A stretch of 5,236 nt of DNA from JAVVEW01 sp032251045 (GCA_032251045.1 JAVVEW010000084.1:1-5236), one strand, 5' to 3'. Numbered from the stretch's first letter, positions 1 through 5,236 are shown. Notes: generated from the letters alone by a model not told the origin. Made by a program: numbers and translations.

Positions 1-2
1 AT

Positions 3-290
3 GCGTTTCCGCTGGAAGCGGAATTGGATCTGCATGGTTTGACCGCGCAACAAGCACAGCTGACATTGCAAGACTTTTTGCGTTACGCGCTACAGCGCGG
101 CAAACGCTGCGTGCGCATTGTGCACGGCAAAGGCTATCGCTCGCCAGACGCCGCGCCCGTGCTGAAAAACCAGGTCAACAGTTGGCTAAGGCAATACGCG
201 GCGGTGCTGGCATTTACCTCGGCCGCGCCCCGCGATGGCGGTACCGGCGCGGTGTGGGTATTGTTGCGGGGGCGGGTCAATCCAGAATAA
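3..290 (+). CDS. Smr-domain protein, C-terminal part (5' end outside window)
   Basis: Only the last 95 codons are visible; the reading frame is open from base 3 and ends at TAA 288-290. The visible part is essentially one whole Smr domain. It begins with a short acidic lead-in (PLEAE) followed by the LDLHGLT signature, which carries the conserved DxH. A central RIVHGKG motif comes next, then a helix with WLRQY, and the closing strand GGTGAVWVLL. Smr domains occur at the C-terminus of MutS2 and in stand-alone SmrA/SmrB-type proteins. The family includes nucleases that act on DNA or RNA, and SmrB cleaves mRNA at collided ribosomes. With the N-terminal part missing I cannot tell a short SmrA/B-like protein from a longer fusion. 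The TTG at 24-26 lies inside the conserved motif and is very unlikely to be the true start. The 3' end overlaps the convergent GTPase gene by 14 bp. Confidence 0.9.
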   Translation, partial: AFPLEAELDLHGLTAQQAQLTLQDFLRYALQRGKRCVRIVHGKGYRSPDAAPVLKNQVNSWLRQYAAVLAFTSAAPRDGGTGAVWVLLRGRVNPE

Positions 291-1776
291 TCTGGCCCAG
301 TTTTTTCAGTTGGCGTTTCAAGTGGCGAAAATCGTTAACTGTTTTTTGTTCACGCAAACAGCGTAAATAACGCACCCGCTGCGCGGCATCTAGGTGCTCC
401 TCGATGGCCAGGCTCACGCCATCGGCCACATTGTAAATCCCCCGCGCCGGCGATAGACACACCGGCACTACCTGCGCCAATGGTAACTGTAATTGTTCGC
501 TGACACTGACGCACACTGCCTGAATGGTTGCTGCCTTGGCATGGTCTGGCGTGGCGATATTATAAGGCGGCTGCCAGTGTTGCAATGGACGCAGTTGGTC
601 GATATGACTGACCACGGCGATGATGACCGGCGGTGCTCGATTAACGCCTTGTTCGGTAAAATAACGCCGCAAGGCATCGATTTGCCGTACATCTTCGGCT
701 CGGTCGGCCTGATTGGCTTTGACCAACCATAAAATCACATCCGCCTGCCGCCATTCCGTGGCCAAACGCGGCTCGCCCGCTGTCGTGTGTTCACCAAATC
801 CCGGACTATCCAGAATCAATGCCGCCAGCTCGCCGTGTTTTTGCAGCTCATAAGGCGTGATGTCGGTCGTGGTCGGCAGGCGGCTTGAGGCGGTGGTGAC
901 TTTGCCGAACAACGCATCAATCAGGCTGGACTTGCCGCTGGATACTTGCCCCATCAACAAAATGCGCAGCGGCTCGGACGGCGCTTGCTGTGCTGTGTTA
1001 AGGTCAACAGCCGATTGCGCACTCAACGAGCCATCCGGTGGTCGTGCATCCAGCGTTATGTGTCCGCCATATAATTGAATGGCATAATAGCCCAGCCGGT
1101 CGATATAGCGATTCAGCAGGCGTTGGCCGATTTCATGTTTGACCTTATCCATGCCTTTAGCCAACACATAATCCTTAGCCTTACCTATAGCCGCGCCCGG
1201 CCAGTTGACCAGCCAGCGTGTGCTGCCCACCACTTTGTTGACTTTATCGTAAGCGCTTAAAGCCCGCCTCAGCTGTATGAGATGACTGACTTTCAGTGTA
1301 TGACTGCCCGGAATGCTCAACATGTCCTGTTCCAAGTCACGCGCGACGTGTTGGATTAAGTGTAATAACTGCGGTAGTGGGAATTCCAGCGCTGGATGAC
1401 GGCTGTGCTGATGATAGTGTGCGGCCAGAGTGCTCAGGATTTCATCGGATAATGCCGTCAACGCGTCGAGGTCGGTAAAACGCAGCGGCTCGACCTGGCC
1501 ACGTTGTCGTATTGGCTCCAGGCTGTCCCAGGCGGCGCGGTCTTGTTTCGACCAATTCGGGGCTGCCGGCGTTTTCGGCAACGTTTTTAATAACGGCGCG
1601 GTTTTTTCGCCGGGCCAATGTAGTAGCGCGTAAGCTAAAGCGTACAGGAACAGCGCAGCGCCCACGCCATAATAGAACCAGCCTTCAAGCCATAACCAAT
1701 AACCGCCCAGGCCGATCAGCACCAGCCAGGGCAGGCTCCACAATAGCAACACCGCACCGCCGCGCCAGGTGGTCAT
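277..1776 (-). CDS. Membrane-anchored GTPase (two N-terminal TM segments plus Era/YfjP-like G domain)
   Basis: This is a 499-residue protein and the second gene of a two-gene operon. Residues about 7-29 and 33-54 are hydrophobic, Trp- and Leu-rich segments separated by a very short turn. They probably form a membrane hairpin that leaves the rest in the cytoplasm. Residues about 60-265 form a mostly helical region I do not recognise, ending in a basic stretch around 195-235. The G domain covers about 268-450. G1/Walker A is GQVSSGKSS at 276-284, with candidate G2 threonines at 302-304. G3 is DSPG at 323-326. G4 appears as SHID at 390-393 in place of NKxD, after the strand VIIAVV. The C-terminal 40 residues are basic and helical (KRQLKKLG). 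The start is chosen because its ATG overlaps the upstream stop as ATGA and has AAGG seven bases upstream. The family is that of uncharacterised bacterial 50S-ribosome-binding-type GTPases; the specific role is unknown. Confidence 0.88.
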   Translation of the reverse strand: MTTWRGGAVLLLWSLPWLVLIGLGGYWLWLEGWFYYGVGAALFLYALAYALLHWPGEKTAPLLKTLPKTPAAPNWSKQDRAAWDSLEPIRQRGQVEPLRFTDLDALTALSDEILSTLAAHYHQHSRHPALEFPLPQLLHLIQHVARDLEQDMLSIPGSHTLKVSHLIQLRRALSAYDKVNKVVGSTRWLVNWPGAAIGKAKDYVLAKGMDKVKHEIGQRLLNRYIDRLGYYAIQLYGGHITLDARPPDGSLSAQSAVDLNTAQQAPSEPLRILLMGQVSSGKSSLIDALFGKVTTASSRLPTTTDITPYELQKHGELAALILDSPGFGEHTTAGEPRLATEWRQADVILWLVKANQADRAEDVRQIDALRRYFTEQGVNRAPPVIIAVVSHIDQLRPLQHWQPPYNIATPDHAKAATIQAVCVSVSEQLQLPLAQVVPVCLSPARGIYNVADGVSLAIEEHLDAAQRVRYLRCLREQKTVNDFRHLKRQLKKLGQIILD

Positions 1777-1787
1777 GAAGCCGCCTT
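1773..1787 (-). promoter_or_regulatory. ATGA stop/start overlap with internal Shine-Dalgarno
   Basis: On the minus strand the last codons of the DUF697 GTPase gene read AAG GCG GCT TCA TGA. The start ATG of the next gene (1774-1776) shares bases with that TGA (1773-1775). AAGG at 1784-1787 lies inside the upstream coding region, seven bases before the ATG, and is a plausible ribosome binding site. This arrangement usually gives translational coupling and roughly fixed stoichiometry. Confidence 0.75.
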
Positions 1788-2960
1788 GTTGTGCAAAAGC
1801 TGCCGTCCCTCGCGAAAGGCGGCTTTATACACAGCCCTAAGCTCTCCGGCATCGGGCAAGGCGCCGCGCCCCCGGGCATGTAGATAAGCGCAAAATGCCT
1901 TGCCCAGGCCATAGGTCGAAGCCCCCGCCCAAACACCGGCCACTGCCCAGCCGTAACCGGGAATCAACTTGACCGCCTCACGCCCGGCCAGCGCGAAGCC
2001 AAAGCCACTGCCCATCAGCGTGGCGAATTCGGTGAACAGGGTTTTGTTTAATTCCAGTTGATAAATCGACGCGATGCTATGCAGCATTTTTGACATGCAC
2101 GCCATGGTCAACGGTAAGCCGGCGGCAGGTACCGCGCCCAGCCCCAGATTGGCCAGCGCATAGCTTAGAATGTGGCCATGCGCCGCCTGGGCATGATGGT
2201 CTTGCCAGTCTTTATGGCTACTGCTGCCACGCAATAACGACAACGCAGCATCGGGCCAGGCCAGGTCGATGGCATCCCATAAGGCATCGAGGCCATAAGC
2301 ACATGGCGCAAGCCCGTCTTCTGGCAAAGTGAAATCCACCGGCACAAAAGCCAGCGGCTGAAATGGTTTGAACCAACGACGCTGATAGGCCAGCGCTTGA
2401 AGTAACTCGGTCGGTGCGTGTCGTATTAAGTCGGCGTGGTCAGCATCCTCACCCGCCGCCGTGCTCAGCCGTTGATAGGGATAGGGGTCAACATGTCTCT
2501 CGCCCGGCTGATAGGCTTCGTGCAAACAGGTTTGCACCACCAGTAATGGCCAGTCGGGATGCTGTTTTTTTAACATGCCAACCATCTCCAGCACCGCGCC
2601 TTGATTCATGTCCAGCGCCCGCATCACCACCACCAATACGTGTGCTTGCTGACGGCAGGCGGCAATGTCTTCGGCAGGGTCGTAACCCGCCTCTTCCAGA
2701 CCTCGGGTATCGATAAACCGTAGCAGCGGACGTTGGCGGTCTGGAAAGTCGTAAAGTAATGTTTGTCGGGTGCAGGCTGTGAAACCGTTGCCGATTTCCA
2801 TATCGCTTTGCCCGGTCAGCGCCCGAATCAACGACGTTTTGCCAACCTGTGTTTTGCCCAACAGCCAAAAGCCTGGCGGCTCCAGCGCCGGAATAGGCAA
2901 AGATTCGGCTTTAGGTTTCAACACGGTATCACCTAAACGTTGCCAAAAATTCTTGCTCAT
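1773..2960 (-). CDS. GTPase with C-terminal DUF697-like domain
   Basis: This is a 395-residue protein and the first gene of the operon. After a 25-residue lead the G domain begins. G1/Walker A is GKTQVGKTS at residues 35-43. Candidate G2 threonines are at 61 and 64, and G3 is DTRG at 84-87, after the strand LLRFI. Where NKxD would be expected, after the strand LLVVQ, the sequence is TCLHEAY (144-150). Guanine specificity is therefore not evident from the canonical motif. Residues about 255-360 resemble the DUF697 domain found in YcjF and related GTPases. Two Ala/Gly-rich hydrophobic stretches (about 264-290 and 318-358, with GxG and GYGWAVAG features) could insert into or lie on the membrane. 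The C-terminus is a basic helix. The ATG at 2958-2960 has AGG seven bases upstream. The gene overlaps the downstream GTPase gene by four bases (ATGA), implying coupled expression and probably a shared complex. Substrate and process are unknown. Confidence 0.88.
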   Translation of the reverse strand: MSKNFWQRLGDTVLKPKAESLPIPALEPPGFWLLGKTQVGKTSLIRALTGQSDMEIGNGFTACTRQTLLYDFPDRQRPLLRFIDTRGLEEAGYDPAEDIAACRQQAHVLVVVMRALDMNQGAVLEMVGMLKKQHPDWPLLVVQTCLHEAYQPGERHVDPYPYQRLSTAAGEDADHADLIRHAPTELLQALAYQRRWFKPFQPLAFVPVDFTLPEDGLAPCAYGLDALWDAIDLAWPDAALSLLRGSSSHKDWQDHHAQAAHGHILSYALANLGLGAVPAAGLPLTMACMSKMLHSIASIYQLELNKTLFTEFATLMGSGFGFALAGREAVKLIPGYGWAVAGVWAGASTYGLGKAFCAYLHARGRGALPDAGELRAVYKAAFREGRQLLHNKAAS

Positions 2961-2966
2961 CGCATT

Positions 2967-2970
2967 ACCT
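2967..2970 (-). promoter_or_regulatory. Ribosome binding site of the DUF697 GTPase gene
   Basis: On the minus strand the sequence before the start is CAGGTAATGCG-ATG. AGG at 2968-2970 has a seven-base spacer to the ATG at 2958-2960. It is a modest Shine-Dalgarno match, but it supports this start. Confidence 0.5.
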
Positions 2971-2984
2971 GAAGGCGTTTACTG

Positions 2985-3003
2985 AAAAAGGGCGGGCAGC
3001 CCT
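2985..3003 (-). terminator. Terminator-like hairpin in the leader of the GTPase operon
   Basis: Read on the minus strand, AGGGC (3003-2999), a five-base loop TGCCC and GCCCT (2993-2989) form a five-pair stem followed by a run of T (2989-2985). The run of T lies only 25 bases before the start codon. No gene upstream on this strand would need terminating. If it is real, it would act as a leader attenuator. The stem is short, so this is a weak candidate. Confidence 0.3.
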
Positions 3004-3022
3004 GCTCAGAAGGCGGGGCAGG
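3001..3022 (-). repeat. Inverted repeat CCTGC/GCAGG overlapping the terminator-like stem
   Basis: CCTGC at 3001-3005 and GCAGG at 3018-3022 are complementary with a 12-base loop. The 3001-3003 bases also belong to the first arm of the terminator-like hairpin. The two structures would therefore exclude each other in the leader RNA, as in an antiterminator/terminator pair. The stem has only five pairs, so chance pairing in GC-rich sequence is possible. Confidence 0.25.
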
Positions 3023-3025
3023 CGG

Positions 3026-3083
3026 CCAGTCTGGGGCTGGCGTCAGACGCCCGCGCCGGGCAAGCGACACAGCGCCAGGCGCT
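3026..3083. repeat. Cluster of four short perfect inverted repeats
   Basis: Four perfect inverted repeats lie within 58 bp: CCAG-T-CTGG (3026-3034), GGCGTC-A-GACGCC (3039-3051), GCCCG-CGC-CGGGC (3049-3061) and AGCGCC-A-GGCGCT (3071-3083). The second and third overlap by three bases and could not fold simultaneously. If the minus-strand promoter candidate near 3110 is correct, all four lie in the 5' leader of the GTPase operon. Three of the four have a single central base, which suits a dimeric protein binding site better than an RNA hairpin loop. Confidence 0.6.
3071..3083. repeat. 13-bp palindrome, copy 1 (AGCGCC-A-GGCGCT)
   Basis: This is a perfect palindrome with one central base. A second copy, differing only at the central base, lies at 3271-3283, exactly 200 bp away. 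Copy 1 is on the GTPase side of the intergenic region, just downstream of the candidate minus-strand promoter. Confidence 0.7.
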
Positions 3084-3107
3084 CAGAACGTGTGCTGATT
3101 GCACGCG

Positions 3108-3139
3108 AGTATAGCGAATCGACGCTGGATACGCATCAA
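3108..3139 (-). promoter_or_regulatory. Candidate promoter of the GTPase operon
   Basis: The minus strand reads TATACT at 3113-3108, matching the -10 consensus at five of six bases. TTGATG at 3139-3134 matches the -35 consensus at four of six. The 20-base spacer is longer than the usual 16-18, so the pair is suboptimal and might need an activator. It would give a leader of about 140 nt holding the inverted-repeat cluster. Confidence 0.3.
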
Positions 3140-3150
3140 ATCCACAGCAT

Positions 3151-3165
3151 CGCCGGGGATCGGCG
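3151..3165. repeat. Inverted repeat CGCCG/CGGCG
   Basis: CGCCG at 3151-3155 and CGGCG at 3161-3165 flank a five-base loop, GGGAT. It lies just upstream of the candidate minus-strand -35 element. It can fold on either strand, but no run of T follows, so it is not a terminator. Confidence 0.4.
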
Positions 3166-3186
3166 CACCTTATTTACCGACAAAAC

Positions 3187-3220
3187 TTGCTGAAATTAGC
3201 GGGATTCCTGAAAATAGCGG
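3187..3220. repeat. Tandem imperfect 16-bp direct repeat with 18-bp period
   Basis: Two copies of TTsCTGAAAwTAGCGG lie at 3187-3202 and 3205-3220, separated by two bases. They match at 14 of 16 positions and differ only at the third (G/C) and tenth (T/A) bases. No third copy is visible on either side at the same period. The repeat sits near the middle of the divergent intergenic region, where a regulator could act on both transcription units. Confidence 0.7.
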
Positions 3221-3234
3221 TTTGAAGTCGTTTG

Positions 3235-3248
3235 TGAACGGCAGTTCA
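3235..3248. repeat. Inverted repeat TGAAC-GGCA-GTTCA
   Basis: A five-base stem with a four-base loop lies 15 bp after the tandem direct repeat. There is no T-run. It may be chance, or part of the same regulatory cluster. Confidence 0.35.
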
Positions 3249-3270
3249 GGTGGCCGTCAAAACCTGCTTT

Positions 3271-3283
3271 AGCGCCGGGCGCT
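3271..3283. repeat. 13-bp palindrome, copy 2 (AGCGCC-G-GGCGCT)
   Basis: This is the partner of the palindrome at 3071-3083, with all twelve arm bases identical. It lies 132 bp before the glgX start and upstream of the candidate glgX promoter, where an operator or activator site could sit. Function is inferred from position only. Confidence 0.7.
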
Positions 3284-3299
3284 TTCGCTACGTTTCGCT
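3283..3299. repeat. Direct repeat TTTCGCT with 10-bp period
   Basis: TTTCGCT occurs at 3283-3289 and again at 3293-3299, one helical turn apart, directly after palindrome copy 2 and about 35 bp before the candidate glgX -35 element. The spacing would place two protein contacts on the same DNA face. It is short and may be chance. Confidence 0.4.
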
Positions 3300-3332
3300 G
3301 CTGTGTGCCTTGTTTGTACGGATTTCGTGTGC

Positions 3333-3361
3333 AAGACAGTTTTGGCAAGGTGCGATATATA
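3333..3361 (+). promoter_or_regulatory. Candidate glgX promoter
   Basis: AAGACA at 3333-3338 (four of six to the -35 consensus) and TATATA at 3356-3361 (four of six to the -10) are separated by 17 bases. Transcription would begin near 3368, giving a 5' UTR of about 35 nt. The surrounding sequence is the most AT-rich part of the intergenic region. Other -10-like sequences, such as the T-rich stretch at 3370-3379, are possible. Confidence 0.3.
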
Positions 3362-3390
3362 CACCGTGCTTTTTATTTTGTAGTTAACCA

Positions 3391-3399
3391 ACAGGTAGG
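3391..3399 (+). promoter_or_regulatory. Ribosome binding site that decides the glgX GTG start
   Basis: The stretch ACAGGTAGG lies just before GTG 3403-3405. AGG at 3393-3395 has a good seven-base spacer, while AGG at 3397-3399 would be too close. An in-frame TAA at 3385-3387 closes the frame upstream, so GTG 3403 is the only start that keeps the conserved N-terminal PYPAGA region. The ATG at 3416 is in another frame. Confidence 0.65.
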
Positions 3400-3402
3400 T
3401 CT

Positions 3403-5236
3403 GTGCCGTTACCATATGAAACCAAACCGGGATATCCCTATCCTGCCGGTGCGACCGCGAATGAAGGGGGGGTTAATTTTTCCATTTTCAGCCGACATGC
3501 CACCTATGTGGAATTGTTGCTGTTTGAAAGTGCGGAAAGCCCTGAGCCATTTCAGGTTATTTCGCTGAACGCGGTACTGAATCGAACTTTTTATGCCTGG
3601 CATGTGTTTGTGATTCATCTGCAGCCCGGCGTGTGGTACACCTGGCGCGTTGATGGCCCGAGCAATACCCGTGAATCAGGCTTGAGCTTTGATCGGGATA
3701 AGCATTTACTGGACCCTTGGGCGCGGGCGGTCAGTCAGAAGCTGTGGCAGAGATCACAGGCTTGTGCGCCGGGGGATAATGGTCATTGTGCGATGCGCGC
3801 CATGGTCATTGACCCGGCGTATGATTGGGAAGGCGATACCCCGCTCAATATCCGCAGCGAGCATGTGGTGGTTTATGAACTGCATGTCGGCGGTTTTACC
3901 CGACATTCGTCATCGGGCGTCGAGCATCCCGGCACCTTCGCCGGCTTGATCGAGAAAATTCCGTATTTGCAGGCCTTAGGCATTACCCATGTCGAATTAT
4001 TACCCATTATGGCGTTTGATGAGCAAGATGTACCGCCGGGTACGTCGGAGCTGGGTTTGCTGAATTATTGGGGTTACAGCACCCATAGCTTCTTCAGTCC
4101 GCATCCAGGCTATTGCGTCACGCCTGAGCAAGGTACGCATTTGACCGAGTTTCGTGATCTGGTCAAAGCACTGCATCAGGCAGGTATTGGGGTGATTCTG
4201 GATGTGGTGTTCAACCATACTGCCGAAGGCGGGGCGGGTGGCGCCTATATCAATTTTCGCGGTATCGACAGCGATATTTTTTATCATATCGATCCTATCG
4301 ATAAGCGCGTGTTTCGAGATTACACCGGTTGCGGCAATACAGTTAACGCCAACCATCCGTTTGTTACCCATTTCATCATCAGCTGCCTTGAATATTGGGT
4401 CGAAGAAATGCACATCGATGGCTTTCGTTTTGACCTGGCCAGCGCCATGGCGCGTGGCGAAGGGGGGATGCCGTTGCATGATCCACCGGTGCTGTGGGCT
4501 ATCGAGCTGTCGGAAAAGCTGGCGCGCACGAAATTGATTGCCGAGGCCTGGGATGCGGCAGGACTGTATCAGGTAGGCAGCTTTCCCGGGTATCGCTGGG
4601 CGGAGTGGAATGGCATTTATCGTGATGCCTCGCGCCGTTTCTTGATCGGTGAACCCGGCTTGATCGGGGAAATTGCCACCCGCCTGTCGGGCAGCAGCGA
4701 TTTATATCATCCGGAAGGCCGGTTGCCGATTAACAGTGTCAATTTCATTACCTGTCACGACGGCTTTACTCTGGTCGATTTGTTCAGTTACAACCATAAA
4801 CACAACGATGCGAATGGCGAGAATAACCAAGATGGCTGCAATAATAATCTGAGCTGGAATCTGGGCGTTGAAGGTGAAACCGACGAACCTGTCATTAACG
4901 ATCTTCGCCTGCGCTCGGTCAAAAATGCCTATGCGCTGCTATTGATCAGTCAGGGCGTCCCTATGTTGCTGGCCGGCGACGAGGTATTGAAAACACAGAT
5001 GGGCAATAACAACGGCTGGTGTCAGGATAATGAGCTGACCTGGTTTGATTGGCGCTTTGACGACCGACAAAAGGCGTTGTTAACGTTTGTTAAGCGAATG
5101 ATTGCCTTACGCAAGCGTCATGGTTGCCTGATGCGGCGGCGTTTTTTATCGGGCCAGGCGCCATCTGAGCAGGTGTTTCCGGATATTACCTGGCATGGCG
5201 CACGTCTGGATAAGCCGGAATGGGATAATCCAGAGG
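3403..5236 (+). CDS. glgX: Glycogen debranching enzyme GlgX (isoamylase-type GH13), 3' end outside window
   Basis: The enzyme hydrolyses alpha-1,6 branch points of glycogen, acting in the cytoplasm on short branches left by glycogen phosphorylase. The frame is open for 611 residues from GTG 3403 to the window edge; the family is usually about 650-720 residues, so only the C-terminal beta domain is largely missing. Residues about 10-100 form a CBM48-type N-terminal domain (PYPAGATANEGGVNFSIFS). The GH13 barrel follows, with YELHVGGFT, then LNYWGYS and DVVFNH (267-272). Next comes DGFRFDLA with the nucleophile D344, then IAEAWD with the acid/base E381. TCHDGFTLVDL carries the transition-state aspartate D453. 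The stretch MLLAGDE...GNNNGWCQDNELTWFDW is diagnostic of GlgX/isoamylase rather than of branching enzymes or pullulanases. All three catalytic residues are intact. The gene diverges from the GTPase operon, and I see no frameshift. Confidence 0.95.
   Translation, partial: MPLPYETKPGYPYPAGATANEGGVNFSIFSRHATYVELLLFESAESPEPFQVISLNAVLNRTFYAWHVFVIHLQPGVWYTWRVDGPSNTRESGLSFDRDKHLLDPWARAVSQKLWQRSQACAPGDNGHCAMRAMVIDPAYDWEGDTPLNIRSEHVVVYELHVGGFTRHSSSGVEHPGTFAGLIEKIPYLQALGITHVELLPIMAFDEQDVPPGTSELGLLNYWGYSTHSFFSPHPGYCVTPEQGTHLTEFRDLVKALHQAGIGVILDVVFNHTAEGGAGGAYINFRGIDSDIFYHIDPIDKRVFRDYTGCGNTVNANHPFVTHFIISCLEYWVEEMHIDGFRFDLASAMARGEGGMPLHDPPVLWAIELSEKLARTKLIAEAWDAAGLYQVGSFPGYRWAEWNGIYRDASRRFLIGEPGLIGEIATRLSGSSDLYHPEGRLPINSVNFITCHDGFTLVDLFSYNHKHNDANGENNQDGCNNNLSWNLGVEGETDEPVINDLRLRSVKNAYALLLISQGVPMLLAGDEVLKTQMGNNNGWCQDNELTWFDWRFDDRQKALLTFVKRMIALRKRHGCLMRRRFLSGQAPSEQVFPDITWHGARLDKPEWDNPE

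Larger units (their letters stand above)
2961..3402. other. Divergent intergenic region, no gene recognised, rich in short repeats
   Basis: These 442 bp separate the divergent GTPase operon and glgX. I see no protein with recognisable motifs on either strand. The only open frame of note, 3305-3568 on the plus strand, runs out of frame through the certain start of glgX. The half next to the GTPase operon is GC-rich and full of short perfect inverted repeats. The middle (3180-3240) is AT-richer and holds a tandem direct repeat. The glgX-proximal part (3330-3390) is AT-rich and is the likely glgX promoter zone. The individual elements are listed separately. Confidence 0.7.

Noticed and set aside
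1385..1396. Perfect palindrome TCCAGCGCTGGA
   Set aside because: It lies inside the membrane GTPase coding region with no T-run or partner copy, and is likely chance.
857..1778. Several open frames on the plus strand opposite the membrane GTPase gene
   Set aside because: They are short, overlap one another, lack ribosome sites and sit opposite a well-supported coding region.
2488..2868. 126-codon open frame on the minus strand inside the DUF697 GTPase gene
   Set aside because: It is a different frame of the same strand within the G domain; the translation is Arg/Gly/Ser-rich with no motif.
2985..3003. Terminator of a lost gene upstream of the GTPase operon
   Set aside because: No remnant of a minus-strand gene is visible between 3003 and glgX, so a leader attenuator or chance is the better reading.
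3300..3340. CRP-like site in the TGTG-containing stretch before glgX
   Set aside because: The TGTG motifs lack a matching TCACA half-site at the right spacing.
3305..3568. Open frame of 87 codons on the plus strand spanning the glgX start
   Set aside because: It overlaps the first 55 codons of glgX in another frame, has no recognisable motif, and its low-complexity translation looks like a frame shadow.
4442..4453. Perfect palindrome GCGCCATGGCGC
   Set aside because: It lies within glgX codons for Ser-Ala-Met-Ala-Arg just after the catalytic motif, and coding constraint explains it.
4000..4479. 159-codon open frame antisense to glgX
   Set aside because: It lies entirely opposite the conserved GH13 barrel. 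Its openness follows from the codon use of glgX, and no domain is seen.

Overview
The window looks like a chromosomal segment of a proteobacterium, most likely a gammaproteobacterium, with moderately high G+C. This rests on the protein sequences: an Smr-domain protein, a pair of TRAFAC-type GTPases and a glycogen debranching enzyme of the GlgX type. A methanotroph-like (Methylococcales) lineage is a guess from general resemblance and was not tested. I see no mobile element, CRISPR array, tRNA or rRNA.

Layout. (1) Positions 3-290, plus strand: the 3' end of an Smr-domain protein gene, cut by the left edge. (2) Positions 277-2960, minus strand: a two-gene operon. The first gene (1773-2960) encodes a GTPase with an N-terminal G domain and a C-terminal DUF697-like hydrophobic domain. 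The second (277-1776) encodes a GTPase with two N-terminal membrane segments and a C-terminal G domain. The genes overlap by an ATGA stop/start, so translation is probably coupled. The second gene converges on the Smr gene, and their 3' ends overlap by 14 bp. (3) Positions 2961-3402: a 442-bp divergent intergenic region with no convincing gene but many short repeats. They include a nearly perfect 16-bp tandem direct repeat, two matching 13-bp palindromes exactly 200 bp apart, and a run of GC-rich inverted repeats ending in a terminator-like hairpin before the GTPase operon. (4) Positions 3403-5236, plus strand: a glycogen debranching enzyme gene (glgX) starting at GTG and running off the right edge. 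It has 611 visible residues, with all three catalytic acids present.

How the genes relate. The GTPase pair probably works as one module: a soluble or peripherally attached G protein and a membrane-anchored G protein made from one mRNA. Neither has a recognisable specific function. Both have a good Walker A (G1) and G3 motif but lack a canonical NKxD guanine-specificity motif. GlgX removes branches from phosphorylase-trimmed glycogen and is functionally unrelated to them. The two transcription units share only the intergenic control region. That region and the GTPase pair are the parts most worth following up.
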